Source: DAOMOD01 sp035444205 | GTDB taxonomy: Bacteria > Pseudomonadota > Gammaproteobacteria > Xanthomonadales > BPKI01 | Length of the DNA: 13,922 bases | Assembly: GCA_035444205.1 (NCBI GenBank) | Contig: DAOMOD010000110.1 | Span: 1 to 13,922 of the forward strand | Reading direction: 5' to 3' | In this document: positions 7,294 through 13,922 of the stretch, one piece after another | How positions within the stretch are numbered: position 1 is the stretch's first letter | How the letters are laid out: each line of letters starts with the position of its first letter | Translations under genes and position numbers: made by a program | Notes under the pieces: generated by a model | Told to the model about the DNA's origin: nothing | The model's database searches: none | The model's input: the letters and a program-made list of their open reading frames with translations, nothing else

Positions 7294-8174
7294 GCGGCTG
7301 GCTGGAAGCCAGCCTGGACATCGAAGAGGCGCACCGCGAGTCGATCGAGCAGGCGCTGGAATCGCTCGGCGCCGAGGCCATCGTGCTGGAGGATGCCGGC
7401 GACGTGCCCATCCTCGAACCCGGCCCCGGCGAAACACCACTGTGGCCGTGCATCCGCCTCAGTGCACTGTTCGCCTTCGATGCCGATCGCGCGGACATCC
7501 TGCTCGGCCTGCTTGCGGCGGTACCGGGAGTTTCTGCACAGCAGGTGGCGTTTCGCGAAATCGCCGAACAGGACTGGACGCGTGCCTGGATGGACCGCTA
7601 CCGGCCGATGCGCTTCGGCCAGCGACTGTGGATCTACCCGGGTCACATCACGCCACCCGAAGGCGACGATGCCGTGATCGTGCGCCTCGATCCCGGTCTC
7701 GCCTTCGGCACCGGCACCCACCCCACCACGGCGCTGTGCCTGGAAGCACTGGACGGCATGGATCTTGAGGGATGCGACGTGCTCGATTTCGGCTGCGGCT
7801 CCGGCATCCTCGCCATCGCCGCGCTGAAACTCGGCGCCCGCGCAGCGACCGCAGTGGACAACGATCCGCAGGCACTCACCGCCTCGGCTGCCAACGCCCG
7901 CACCAACACCGTGGCCGAGCGGCTCAGCCTGATCGCGGCTGAAGACTTCCGCGCGCACGGTTACGATGTCGTCGTGGCCAACATCCTCGCCAAGCCGCTG
8001 ATCGATCTGGCGCCCATGCTGCTGGCATGCACGCGCCAGGGCGCGCGCTTGCTGCTGTCCGGCATCCTCGCCGAACAGGCCGACGCGGTGGCCGCCGCCT
8101 ATGCGCCGCACCTCGGCCGAATCGAACGCAGCGAGCGCGAGGGCTGGGTCAGGCTGGGAGGGTGGCGGCGATGA
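7290..8174 (+). CDS. prmA: Ribosomal protein L11 methyltransferase
   Basis: This 294-residue SAM-dependent enzyme trimethylates ribosomal protein L11. ATG 7290 overlaps the accC stop, the common arrangement for this pair. An N-terminal L11-recognition domain spans about residues 1-100 and includes the WTRAWMDRYRPMRFG linker (96-110). The catalytic domain shows LDPGLAFGTGTHPTT (133-147) and SAM motif I VLDFGCGSGILAIAALKLGA (164-183). It continues with the acidic AVDNDP (188-193) and the VVANILAKPL block (228-237), all diagnostic for PrmA. Length is normal for the family. Its stop overlaps the start of the zinc-ribbon gene (ATGA), so accC, prmA and the next gene are probably translationally coupled. 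Confidence 0.97.
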
Positions 8175-8987
8175 TGTTCGCCCTGTGCCCGCAGTGCGGT
8201 GTCGAACTCGGCGTCGACGTACCCACGCTGTCGCGCGGCCACGGCCAGGTCGAATGCCCGGCCTGCGAGATGCGCTTCAACGCCCTGCCGCTTCTGGGCC
8301 AGGCGCCCTTCTTCGTCCTCAATGCGGATACCTTCTGGATCGACCGCGACGGGTCCAATCTCCGGCGTCTNNNNNNNNNNCGAGCACGCCAGCACCCCTG
8401 AACCGCTGGCGGCACGCGCGTGCGTGGTGGACCAACCGCCTGAGCAGCCGGGCCTGTTCGATCCGCCAGCCGGTGCACCGCCGCCTTTCATGGTGCCGCG
8501 CCCACGCGTGGCGCCCGATGGTTCCAGGCGCACAGTCCTTGGCGTGTGCGCTCTGCTGGCCCTGCTGCTGGGCGCGCAGCTCGTCTATGCCACCCACCAG
8601 TCGCGCATCGACCATGACGCATTGCGACGCATGCTGATCGCACTGTGCCAGCCACTCGGTTGCACGCCGCTGCCGCACCGCGACATCGACGCCATCGCCC
8701 TGGTCAGCCGCGACGTCCGTCATCACCCCACGGTGGAGGGCGCGCTGCTGATCACCGCCAACCTGGCCAACCGCAGCGACCTGCCGGTGGCGCTGCCGGT
8801 CATCGAGATCGTGCTGGCCGACCTCTCCGAGCGACGTATCGCCATGCGTCGCTTTCGTGCCGCCGAGTACGCGCCCGACCCGGACCTGCAACGGCGCGGC
8901 CTGCAGCCCGGCAGCGTGCTGCCGGTGGCCTTCGAGGTGGAAGACCCTGGTCGCGACGCGGTCGCGTTCAGCTTTGCCTTTCATTGA
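8171..8987 (+). CDS. DUF3426 / MJ0042-type zinc-ribbon membrane protein, interrupted by an assembly gap
   Basis: ATG 8171 overlaps the prmA stop; the next codon is also ATG. The N-terminus is a zinc ribbon with Cys6, Cys9, Cys29 and Cys32 (CPQCG ... CPAC), matching the MJ0042/DUF3426 domain. After a 10-N gap at 8371-8380 the gene continues in another frame with a Pro-rich linker. One membrane helix follows (about 8533-8595, TVLGVCALLALLLGAQLVYA), then the periplasmic DUF3426 domain (LCQPLGCTPLPHRD, ISR-like LVSRDVRHHP, LITANLANRSDLP..LPVIEIVLAD, ending FSFAFH). The frame change is explained if the true gap length is a multiple of three instead of 10, so I treat this as one intact gene and not a pseudogene. 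A zinc-ribbon protein between prmA and fis is the usual arrangement in the order. Its function is unknown. Confidence 0.82.
8371..8380. other. Assembly gap (10 N) inside the DUF3426 gene
   Basis: Ten unknown bases lie between the zinc-ribbon part and the linker of the gene at 8171-8987. The two parts are in different frames as written, so 10 is unlikely to be the true length; any multiple of three would restore the frame. Confidence 0.95.
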
Positions 8988-9006
8988 CGATTGCGTCCGA
9001 ACGCAC

Positions 9007-9035
9007 TGTCCAAGTTCGCCGCCACGCGCTAGACT
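9007..9035 (+). promoter_or_regulatory. Candidate promoter upstream of fis
   Basis: TGTCCA (9007-9012) and TAGACT (9030-9035) are spaced by 17 nt, matching 3/6 and 4/6 of the sigma-70 boxes. Downstream lie CCCCGC (9042-9047), able to pair with GCGGGG (9067-9072), and a perfect palindrome GGGGCGCCCC (9069-9078). A separate fis promoter would be expected biologically, but this one is found by eye only. Confidence 0.3.
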
Positions 9036-9121
9036 CTTCGACCCCGCACGAGCATCGATCGCTTGCGCGGGGCGCCCCGAAACCATCAACAAGAATCAAG
9101 CCAGACTGGGTGGATGCCGTC

Positions 9122-9400
9122 TTGAATGCCGTGGTCTCCCTGCGAGCGCAGTCGTCTCCCCATGACGAACTGCAGCCAGCGCTGCGCGATTGCGTGGCGC
9201 GCGCCGTAAGCCGCTACCTGGAGGACATCGGCGAAGGGCATACCAGGGATCTCTACCGGCTGGTCATCGACGAGGTCGAGGCGCCGATGCTGGCGGCGGT
9301 GTTGAGCCATTACGACGGCAATCAGTCGCGCGCTGCCCAGGCACTTGGTCTGTCGCGTGCCACACTGCGCAAGAAGCTGCGCCACTTCCACATTCTCTAG
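9122..9400 (+). CDS. fis: Fis-family nucleoid-associated DNA-binding protein
   Basis: A 92-residue protein close to the usual Fis length. The C-terminal third is a clear Fis helix-turn-helix (GNQSRAAQALGLSRATLRKKLRHF, residues about 66-89). Before it comes the dimerisation core (CVARAVSRYLEDIG ... DLYRLVIDEVEAPMLAAVLSHYDG). There is no in-frame ATG near the expected N-terminus. TTG 9122 is preferred because GGTGGA (9109-9114) lies seven bases upstream and the product begins MNAVVSLR. GTG 9110 (96 residues) is the alternative but has no Shine-Dalgarno. Fis bends DNA and controls rRNA, recombination and growth-phase genes. Its location downstream of prmA recalls the E. coli prmA-dusB-fis cluster. 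purH starts 18 bp downstream. Confidence 0.92.
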   Translation: MNAVVSLRAQSSPHDELQPALRDCVARAVSRYLEDIGEGHTRDLYRLVIDEVEAPMLAAVLSHYDGNQSRAAQALGLSRATLRKKLRHFHIL

Positions 9401-9418
9401 CCCGGTCTGGCCCGCACG

Positions 9419-10987
9419 ATGATCGACCTCGTCGCGGTTCGCCGCGCCCTGCTCTCGGTCTCCGACAAGACCGGCCTGGTCGAGCTGGCCCGCGCGCTCG
9501 CCGCACGCGGCATCGAGCTGCTGTCCACCGGCGGCAGCGCGCGCACCCTGCGCGAGGCCGGCCTCGAGGTGACCGACGTCGCCGCGGTCACCGGCTTTCC
9601 CGAGATCATGGACGGCCGCGTCAAGACCCTGCACCCGAACATCCACGGCGCCCTGCTCGGCCGCAGCGGCACCGACGACGCGGTGATGGCCGAGCACGGG
9701 ATCGTTCCGATCGACCTGCTGGTGCTCAACCTGTATCCCTTCGAGCAGGTGGTCTCCCGCGAGGACTGCACACTGGATGAGGCCATCGAGAACATCGACA
9801 TCGGCGGCCCGGCCATGCTGCGCGCGGCGGCCAAGAACTGCGAGCGCGTGGCGGTGCTGACCGATCCTGCGCAGTACGCCACGCTGCTTGGCGAACTGAA
9901 CGCCCACGACGGCGCGACCACGCGCGCGCACCGCTTCGCGCTCGGCGTGGCGGCGTTTCACCGCGTGGCCCGCTACGACGCCGCCATCGCCAACCACCTG
10001 GGCGGCGTCGCCCTTCAAGGCAGCGGCAGTTGCTATCCGGACGAACTGCACACCAGCCTGGTGAAGCTGATGGACCTGCGCTACGGCGAAAACCCACATC
10101 AGCATGCCGCCTTCTACCGCGAACCGCATCCTGCCGCGGGTACGCTGGCCACCTTCGTCCAGCGCCAGGGCAAGGCACTCAGCTTCAACAACCTGGCCGA
10201 CAGCGACGCCGCCTGGGAGTGCGTACGCCAGTTCGAGCGCCCGGCCTGCGTCATCGTCAAGCACGCCAATCCCTGCGGCGTCGCCATGGCCGAGCGCATC
10301 GACGGCGCCTACGATCTCGCCTACGCCACCGATCCGACGTCGGCGTTCGGCGGCATCATCGCCTTCAACCGCCCGCTGCATGCCGCCTGTGCCAGGGCCA
10401 TTCTCGACCGCCAGTTCGTCGAGGTGATCATCGCTCCGGCGATCGACGCCGACGCGCTCGCCGTGTGCGCGAGGAAGCCCAACGTGCGCGTGGTCGAGAT
10501 CCCGCCGGGCGATGGCCGCAATGCCTGGGACGTGAAGCGTGTCGGTTCGGGCCTGCTCATGCAGAGCGCGGACAATCGCGACATCGCAGCGGACGAACTC
10601 AAGGTGGTATCGAAACGCGCGCCCGACGCGGGCGAGCTCGCCGATCTGCTGTTCGCCTGGCGCGTGGCCAGGTACGTCAAGTCGAACGCCATCGTGTACG
10701 CGAAGGAAGGCCGCACCATCGGCGTCGGCGCCGGCCAGATGAGCCGCGTGATCAGCGCCCGCATCGCCGGACTGAAGGCGGAGGAAGCCGGGCTCGTGGT
10801 CCCCGGCAGCGTGATGGCCTCGGACGCCTTCTTCCCCTTCCGCGACGGCATCGATGCCGCGGCCGCCGCCGGTATTCGCGCCGTGATCCAGCCCGGCGGC
10901 TCCATGCGCGATGCCGAAGTGATCGCCGCCGCCGATGAACACGGCATGGCCATGGTATTCACCGGCGTCCGGCACTTCCGCCATTGA
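9419..10987 (+). CDS. purH: Bifunctional AICAR transformylase / IMP cyclohydrolase
   Basis: A 522-residue cytoplasmic enzyme for the last two steps of de novo purine synthesis (AICAR to FAICAR to IMP). The N-terminal MGS-like cyclohydrolase domain shows RALLSVSDKTGL (9-20), STGGSARTL (36-44), DGRVKTLHPNIHG (65-77) and NLYPFE (104-109). The C-terminal transformylase domain shows RYGENPHQ (221-228), FNNLADSDAAWE (256-267) and the Lys-His pair of KHANPCGVA (281-289). SDAFFPFRDG follows near the end, and the protein finishes in GVRHFRH, the typical C-terminus. The length fits the family and no residue is obviously missing. No Shine-Dalgarno is visible before ATG 9419, which suggests coupling to fis. 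Convergent genes follow after the stop. Confidence 0.98.
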   Translation: MIDLVAVRRALLSVSDKTGLVELARALAARGIELLSTGGSARTLREAGLEVTDVAAVTGFPEIMDGRVKTLHPNIHGALLGRSGTDDAVMAEHGIVPIDLLVLNLYPFEQVVSREDCTLDEAIENIDIGGPAMLRAAAKNCERVAVLTDPAQYATLLGELNAHDGATTRAHRFALGVAAFHRVARYDAAIANHLGGVALQGSGSCYPDELHTSLVKLMDLRYGENPHQHAAFYREPHPAAGTLATFVQRQGKALSFNNLADSDAAWECVRQFERPACVIVKHANPCGVAMAERIDGAYDLAYATDPTSAFGGIIAFNRPLHAACARAILDRQFVEVIIAPAIDADALAVCARKPNVRVVEIPPGDGRNAWDVKRVGSGLLMQSADNRDIAADELKVVSKRAPDAGELADLLFAWRVARYVKSNAIVYAKEGRTIGVGAGQMSRVISARIAGLKAEEAGLVVPGSVMASDAFFPFRDGIDAAAAAGIRAVIQPGGSMRDAEVIAAADEHGMAMVFTGVRHFRH

Positions 10988-10994
10988 GCGGCGT

Positions 10995-11012
10995 GTCGGG
11001 GCACGGCCCGAC
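10995..11012. terminator. Small hairpin between convergent purH and the 107-residue gene
   Basis: GTCGGG (10995-11000) and CCCGAC (11007-11012) form a perfect 6-bp stem with a 6-nt loop in the 24-bp gap between two convergent stops, touching the TAG of the minus-strand gene. It could act in both directions, but no T-tract follows on either strand, so the call is weak. Confidence 0.3.
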
Positions 11013-11335
11013 TACTTCACCAACGCCACCAGCCTGGTGATGGTGGTCAGCGCCTTCGCGATCACCTGCACCGTGTCGGCTGCGGTCTGAGCGCGGTTGA
11101 GGTCGCCGGCCAACTTCGACGTGGCGGTATCGATGCCGTCCAGGGCCTTCTGTCCGGCCTGGGTCAGATCCTCCAGGCGCTGGTTGACCAGATCGGCGAT
11201 GGCATCGCCGATGGCAGCGATGGAGCGGGCGCGGGAGGCATTCTGTGCTGCGCTGAGCGACGCCGGATCGGCGTAGTGCAACTCGTCTTCGGCGTCCATC
11301 AGGCGGGCGACGACGTCCTTGAATACTGAACGCAT
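11012..11335 (-). CDS. Hypothetical 107-residue helical protein
   Basis: I do not recognise this protein. ATG 11335 has a strong Shine-Dalgarno (AAGGAGGA, 11340-11347) about five bases upstream, so the gene is convincingly real. The sequence is Ala-, Asp- and Leu-rich and looks almost wholly alpha-helical, with heptad-like spacing of hydrophobics (ARSIAAIGDAIADLVNQRLEDL, then LDGIDTATSKLAGDLNRAQTAADTV). It has no signal peptide, membrane helix or Cys and ends in an amphipathic stretch (IAKALTTITRLVALVK). It starts 16 bp downstream of the lipoprotein gene on the same strand, so the two are almost certainly co-transcribed. A cytoplasmic coiled-coil or oligomeric helper is the most one can infer. 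Confidence 0.72.
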   Translation of the reverse strand: MRSVFKDVVARLMDAEDELHYADPASLSAAQNASRARSIAAIGDAIADLVNQRLEDLTQAGQKALDGIDTATSKLAGDLNRAQTAADTVQVIAKALTTITRLVALVK

Positions 11336-11351
11336 GGATTCCTCCTTCGGG

Positions 11352-12371
11352 TCAGGGGATGGCAGCGCCCTTCAACCTGGCGACTGCCTTGGCCAGGGTG
11401 TCGAGTTCATCCAGCACGCCCGACAGCAGGGTCAGGTCGTCGGCGCCGGTCAGGATCTGGCGCCACACTTCGCGCAGGGCAGTGGCGGCATCCGCGGCCC
11501 GACGGATGTCGGCCGGCAGCGCTGGCGTGGCCAGTCCGCTGCGGCGCGCAATCACCCAGGCATCCGCCTGCAAGCCCTCTCCAGTGAGGTAGGGCACCAG
11601 GACGGCTTCGCGGTACGCGCGGCGCGCCTTCTGTGCCTCGATCGCTTCGATCTGGTCGGCAAGGTGCCGGAACACTGCCTGCTGCCAAGCCAGCGCGGCG
11701 TCGATGGTGGTGGCGTCGCGTCTGAGCGCGCGTTTGAGTGCTTCGGCCTTGTAGCCGTCGAACACCAGTGCGCCGAGATCGCCAACGCCCTCGACCTGCG
11801 CGGCGCTCAACAGCGGGTTGTCGCGGAATTCCGTACTCAATGCGTCCACCGCTTCGGCGAAGCCCTTCAGGACATCGCCGCCACGGGTGGACGCATCGTA
11901 GCCGGCCAGTGCCTTGAGTCCGGCAAAGTATCGGCGGATGGCGGCAAGTTGCGCGGCCAGCGCGTCGGTGAGCTCTGCCGTGCGCCGCGCCTGCGCGTCG
12001 GCGCAGGCAAGCTGCCGGGTCAGCCATGCGCAATCCACCGAGGCATCGCCATCGACCGTTGTGCATGTCGAGGCATCGACATCGGGCAGCCGCGCGGGCG
12101 CCCGCGCACACAGCCCGCCGGCCGCGGCGACGCTGGCCTGCACGTCGATCNNNNNNNNNNNNNNNGTTTCGGCGACATCTGCCAATCCGTCGAGCGCATC
12201 GGCGTAGGCGATGCCGGCATCGGCCAGTTGCCCTGCGCGGGAGACGGTGGCGGTCGGCGCACAGGCCGACAGCAGCAGGCAGGCACTTGCCGCTGCCGCA
12301 AACCGTCCGATCATTCGAGATCGGCCGCGATCCACTCGCCAGCCCTGAACGACCCTGCCCGACTTCGCCAT
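11352..12371 (-). CDS. Hypothetical lipoprotein (spans an assembly gap)
   Basis: About 339 residues, counting five unknown codons at the N-run 12151-12165; the two sides stay in frame. ATG 12371 is chosen because AGAGGGAG lies about eight bases upstream; ATG 12314, at the signal-peptide core (MIGRFAAAASACLLLSAC), has no Shine-Dalgarno but would give a shorter, more usual signal peptide. The lipobox is LSAC with Cys37 (numbering from 12371), so the mature protein is lipid-anchored at a periplasmic membrane face. The rest is mostly alpha-helical and Ala-rich, with four cysteines within about 45 residues after the gap (GLCARAP ... STCTT ... VDCAWL ... LACADA) that could form disulfides. I recognise no domain. 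It is followed by the 107-residue helical protein and is divergent from lemA. Confidence 0.75.
   Translation of the reverse strand: MAKSGRVVQGWRVDRGRSRMIGRFAAAASACLLLSACAPTATVSRAGQLADAGIAYADALDGLADVAEXXXXXXIDVQASVAAAGGLCARAPARLPDVDASTCTTVDGDASVDCAWLTRQLACADAQARRTAELTDALAAQLAAIRRYFAGLKALAGYDASTRGGDVLKGFAEAVDALSTEFRDNPLLSAAQVEGVGDLGALVFDGYKAEALKRALRRDATTIDAALAWQQAVFRHLADQIEAIEAQKARRAYREAVLVPYLTGEGLQADAWVIARRSGLATPALPADIRRAADAATALREVWRQILTGADDLTLLSGVLDELDTLAKAVARLKGAAIP
12151..12165. other. Assembly gap (15 N) inside the lipoprotein gene
   Basis: Fifteen unknown bases lie after the signal-peptide region of the lipoprotein gene. The reading frame is kept on both sides, so the stated length may be correct or correct modulo three. 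Confidence 0.95.
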
Positions 12372-12542
12372 TTCCCGAACTCCCTCTGGCGTCACCCTCG
12401 GCCGCCATCTTGCACGCCGGCCCACCGGAATGGCAAGACGTAGCAAGCCATGGTGTCGGCTCCATCGGTCTCGGAGGCAGGCACATCAGGCATGCGACCT
12501 TGTATCCTCCCGTCTCGGTCCAAGTCGAACCGGGGAACGAAC

Positions 12543-13121
12543 GTGTCCGCACCCGTTTCCGTGTTGAGCCTCACCATGGTGTTCATGGGCGCGTTGCTGA
12601 TCGGCGCCGTGCTGGTGTTCAACACGCTGATCCGCCGTCGCAATGCCGCCGAAAACGCGTTCGCCGCGGTCGACGTGTACCTGACCATGCGCTGGGATCT
12701 CATCCCCAACCTGGTGGAGACGGTGAGGGGTTACGCGCAACACGAGCGCGATACCCTGAACGCCGTCGTGGAGATGCGTGCACGGGCCATGGCCGCCGAT
12801 CTGTCCAGCAACGGCCGGGTGGAACTCGACAACGGCATCAGGGAAGGCATGGGCAGGCTGTTCGCACTGGCCGAGGGCTACCCGGAACTCAGGGCCAGCG
12901 AGTCGTTCCAGCAGCTCCAGCGTGCGTTGAACGAAGTCGAGGAGCGGCTGTCCGCGGCGCGACGCGCCTTCAACGCGGCAGTGCTCGACTACAACAACGC
13001 GGTCGATCAGTTCCCCACCAACCTGGTGGCGATGGCGCTCCACTTCCGCCGCCGCGCCTTTCTTGCCGCTGCCGACCAGGCACGTGCCGTGCCGTCCGCG
13101 GCGGGTCTTGCAGCACGCTGA
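12543..13121 (+). CDS. lemA: LemA-family membrane-anchored protein
   Basis: This 192-residue protein has the LemA plan. An N-terminal membrane helix (about 10-27) is followed by NTLIRRRNAAENAFAAVDVYL and the family hallmark RWDLIPNLVETVRGYAQHERDTL (50-72). A four-helix body ends with RRAFNAAVLDYNNAVDQFPTNLVA, the other conserved LemA block. GTG 12543 is chosen because GGGGA lies about eight bases upstream and it leaves a short N-terminus before the helix. ATG 12576 would cut into the membrane segment, and earlier starts add a non-family extension. LemA proteins have most of their mass outside the cytoplasm, and their function is unsettled. The next gene starts two bases after the stop, so the pair is an operon; a LemA plus DUF3137 pairing is common. 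Confidence 0.92.
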   Translation: MSAPVSVLSLTMVFMGALLIGAVLVFNTLIRRRNAAENAFAAVDVYLTMRWDLIPNLVETVRGYAQHERDTLNAVVEMRARAMAADLSSNGRVELDNGIREGMGRLFALAEGYPELRASESFQQLQRALNEVEERLSAARRAFNAAVLDYNNAVDQFPTNLVAMALHFRRRAFLAAADQARAVPSAAGLAAR

Positions 13122-13123
13122 CC

Positions 13124-13922
13124 GTGTCCGTCCCACACGATTCGCCGGTATCGCCGGATCGTCAACTCGACTTCGACCAGGTCATGCGCGAGCGGATCGC
13201 GCCACACCTTGCCACGGCGGAGGCCGAGCGAAGGCGCGTGCTGCGGTTCTGTCTACTCTCCAGCACTGGCCTGCTGGCGCTGGGTGTGTTGGCGGCCTGG
13301 CTGTTTTCGATTCTGGGCTTCGGACCGGGCCTGTCATTGGCCATGTTCGGCTCGGCTGCGCTGATCTTTCTGTTATGGAAGTCGCAATACGACCGCTTCC
13401 GCATCGACTTCAAGCAGCGCCTGGTGGCACCTTTGGTGCACGCACTCGATCCGCGCCTTGACTACTGGCCGACCGACGCCATCACGCGCGAGGAATTCGA
13501 GGCCTCCAGGCTGTTCCGCGAGCATCCCGTGAACCGCTTCCGCGGCGAGGACCTGATCCAGGGCACGCTTGGGGCTACCGCCATGAAGTGCTCCGAGATC
13601 GACGCCCGCTACCGCAGCATCGTCAAGCGGCGCAACCAGAACGACATCGAGATCTTCAAGGGACTTTTCTTCATCGCGGACTTCAACAAGCACTTCCACG
13701 GCAGCACCTACGTCCTGCCCGACCGCGCGCAACGATCCCTGGGCGCGCTGGGCCAGGCACTGCAATCGCTGAACTCCACGTACGGCCAACTGGTCAAGCT
13801 GGAGGATCCCGAGTTCGAACGCCTGTTCGTGGTGTACGCCTCGGATCAGATCGAGGCGCGCTACATCCTGTCGGCGGCGCTGATGCCGCGCAGCAGCGCG
13901 TTCCGCATGAAGACGCGCCACG
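13124..13922 (+). CDS. DUF3137-family membrane protein (3' end outside window)
   Basis: The frame is open from GTG 13124 to the window end (266 residues, no stop seen). GTG 13124 is taken because it lies 2 bp past the lemA stop; ATG 13184 is an alternative, and neither has a clear Shine-Dalgarno. Residues 1-40 are charged and probably cytoplasmic. Two membrane helices follow at about 41-63 and 68-85. Then comes a soluble domain with DUF3137 features: the ITREEFEASRLF...NRFRGEDLIQGTLGAT block, the strand IFKGLFFIADFNKHFHG, and FERLFVVYASDQIEARYILSAALM near the end. Proteins of this family are encoded next to lemA and resemble the eukaryote-type galactoside/GETHR-less DUF3137 group only by name; no activity is known. 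Being partial, its C-terminus cannot be described. Confidence 0.82.
   Translation, partial: MSVPHDSPVSPDRQLDFDQVMRERIAPHLATAEAERRRVLRFCLLSSTGLLALGVLAAWLFSILGFGPGLSLAMFGSAALIFLLWKSQYDRFRIDFKQRLVAPLVHALDPRLDYWPTDAITREEFEASRLFREHPVNRFRGEDLIQGTLGATAMKCSEIDARYRSIVKRRNQNDIEIFKGLFFIADFNKHFHGSTYVLPDRAQRSLGALGQALQSLNSTYGQLVKLEDPEFERLFVVYASDQIEARYILSAALMPRSSAFRMKTRH

Noticed and set aside
9086..10984. Open frame of 632 codons on the minus strand opposite fis and purH
   Set aside because: It is an antisense shadow of conserved genes in high-GC DNA, with no recognisable motif and no ribosome-binding site of note.
12372..12446. Longer lipoprotein starting at 12446
   Set aside because: It would put about 60 residues before the lipobox cysteine, too long for a signal peptide; ATG 12371 or 12314 is more credible.
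12450..12542. Longer LemA starting at 12450
   Set aside because: The extra 31 residues are hydrophilic, unlike any LemA N-terminus, and would place the membrane helix internally; GTG 12543 has a suitable purine-rich site.

Overview
This is high-GC DNA carrying core housekeeping genes of a gammaproteobacterium, most likely a member of the Xanthomonadales (Lysobacterales). Three things point there. The plus-strand gene order dsbD - tlpA-like - aroQ - accB - accC - prmA - zinc-ribbon (DUF3426) - fis - purH is typical of that group. Intergenic palindromes begin GTAGGAGC. A CCCGA(G/T)T heptamer tract resembles repeats known from Xanthomonas. Two runs of N (8371-8380 and 12151-12165) show a scaffolded draft or metagenome assembly, and both fall inside genes.

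Layout. 1-935 (+): the 3' end of a DsbD-type reductase overlapping a membrane-anchored TlpA-like thioredoxin (periplasmic thiol redox). 955-1024: a perfect inverted repeat of REP type. 1066-4549 (-): a minus-strand block of four units, namely a decayed SDR oxidoreductase, a four-helix membrane protein, a slipin (SPFH) and its NfeD-type membrane protease; two more REP-like elements lie in the 320-bp spacer inside it. 4777-8174 (+): aroQ, accB, accC and prmA, with a terminator-like hairpin before accB and a C-rich heptamer tract (G-quadruplex motif on the minus strand) just before accC. 8171-10987 (+): the DUF3426 zinc-ribbon gene (cut by an assembly gap), fis with a non-ATG start, and purH. 11012-12371 (-): an unrecognised lipoprotein and a 107-residue helical protein in one transcription unit, convergent with purH. 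12543-13922 (+): a LemA-family protein and a DUF3137-family membrane protein that runs off the window.

The genes serve several unrelated core jobs: periplasmic disulfide reduction, the shikimate pathway, the first step of fatty-acid synthesis (AccB carries biotin, AccC carboxylates it), ribosomal protein L11 methylation, nucleoid structure and the last two steps of IMP synthesis. Slipin and NfeD form a known membrane quality-control pair. I found no clear new system. The points most worth a second look are the REP-like family whose stems covary, the quadruplex-type heptamer tract occupying the accC leader, the opposite-strand block interrupting the expected dsbD/tlpA-aroQ order, the decayed SDR gene, and the uncharacterised lipoprotein/helical-protein pair.
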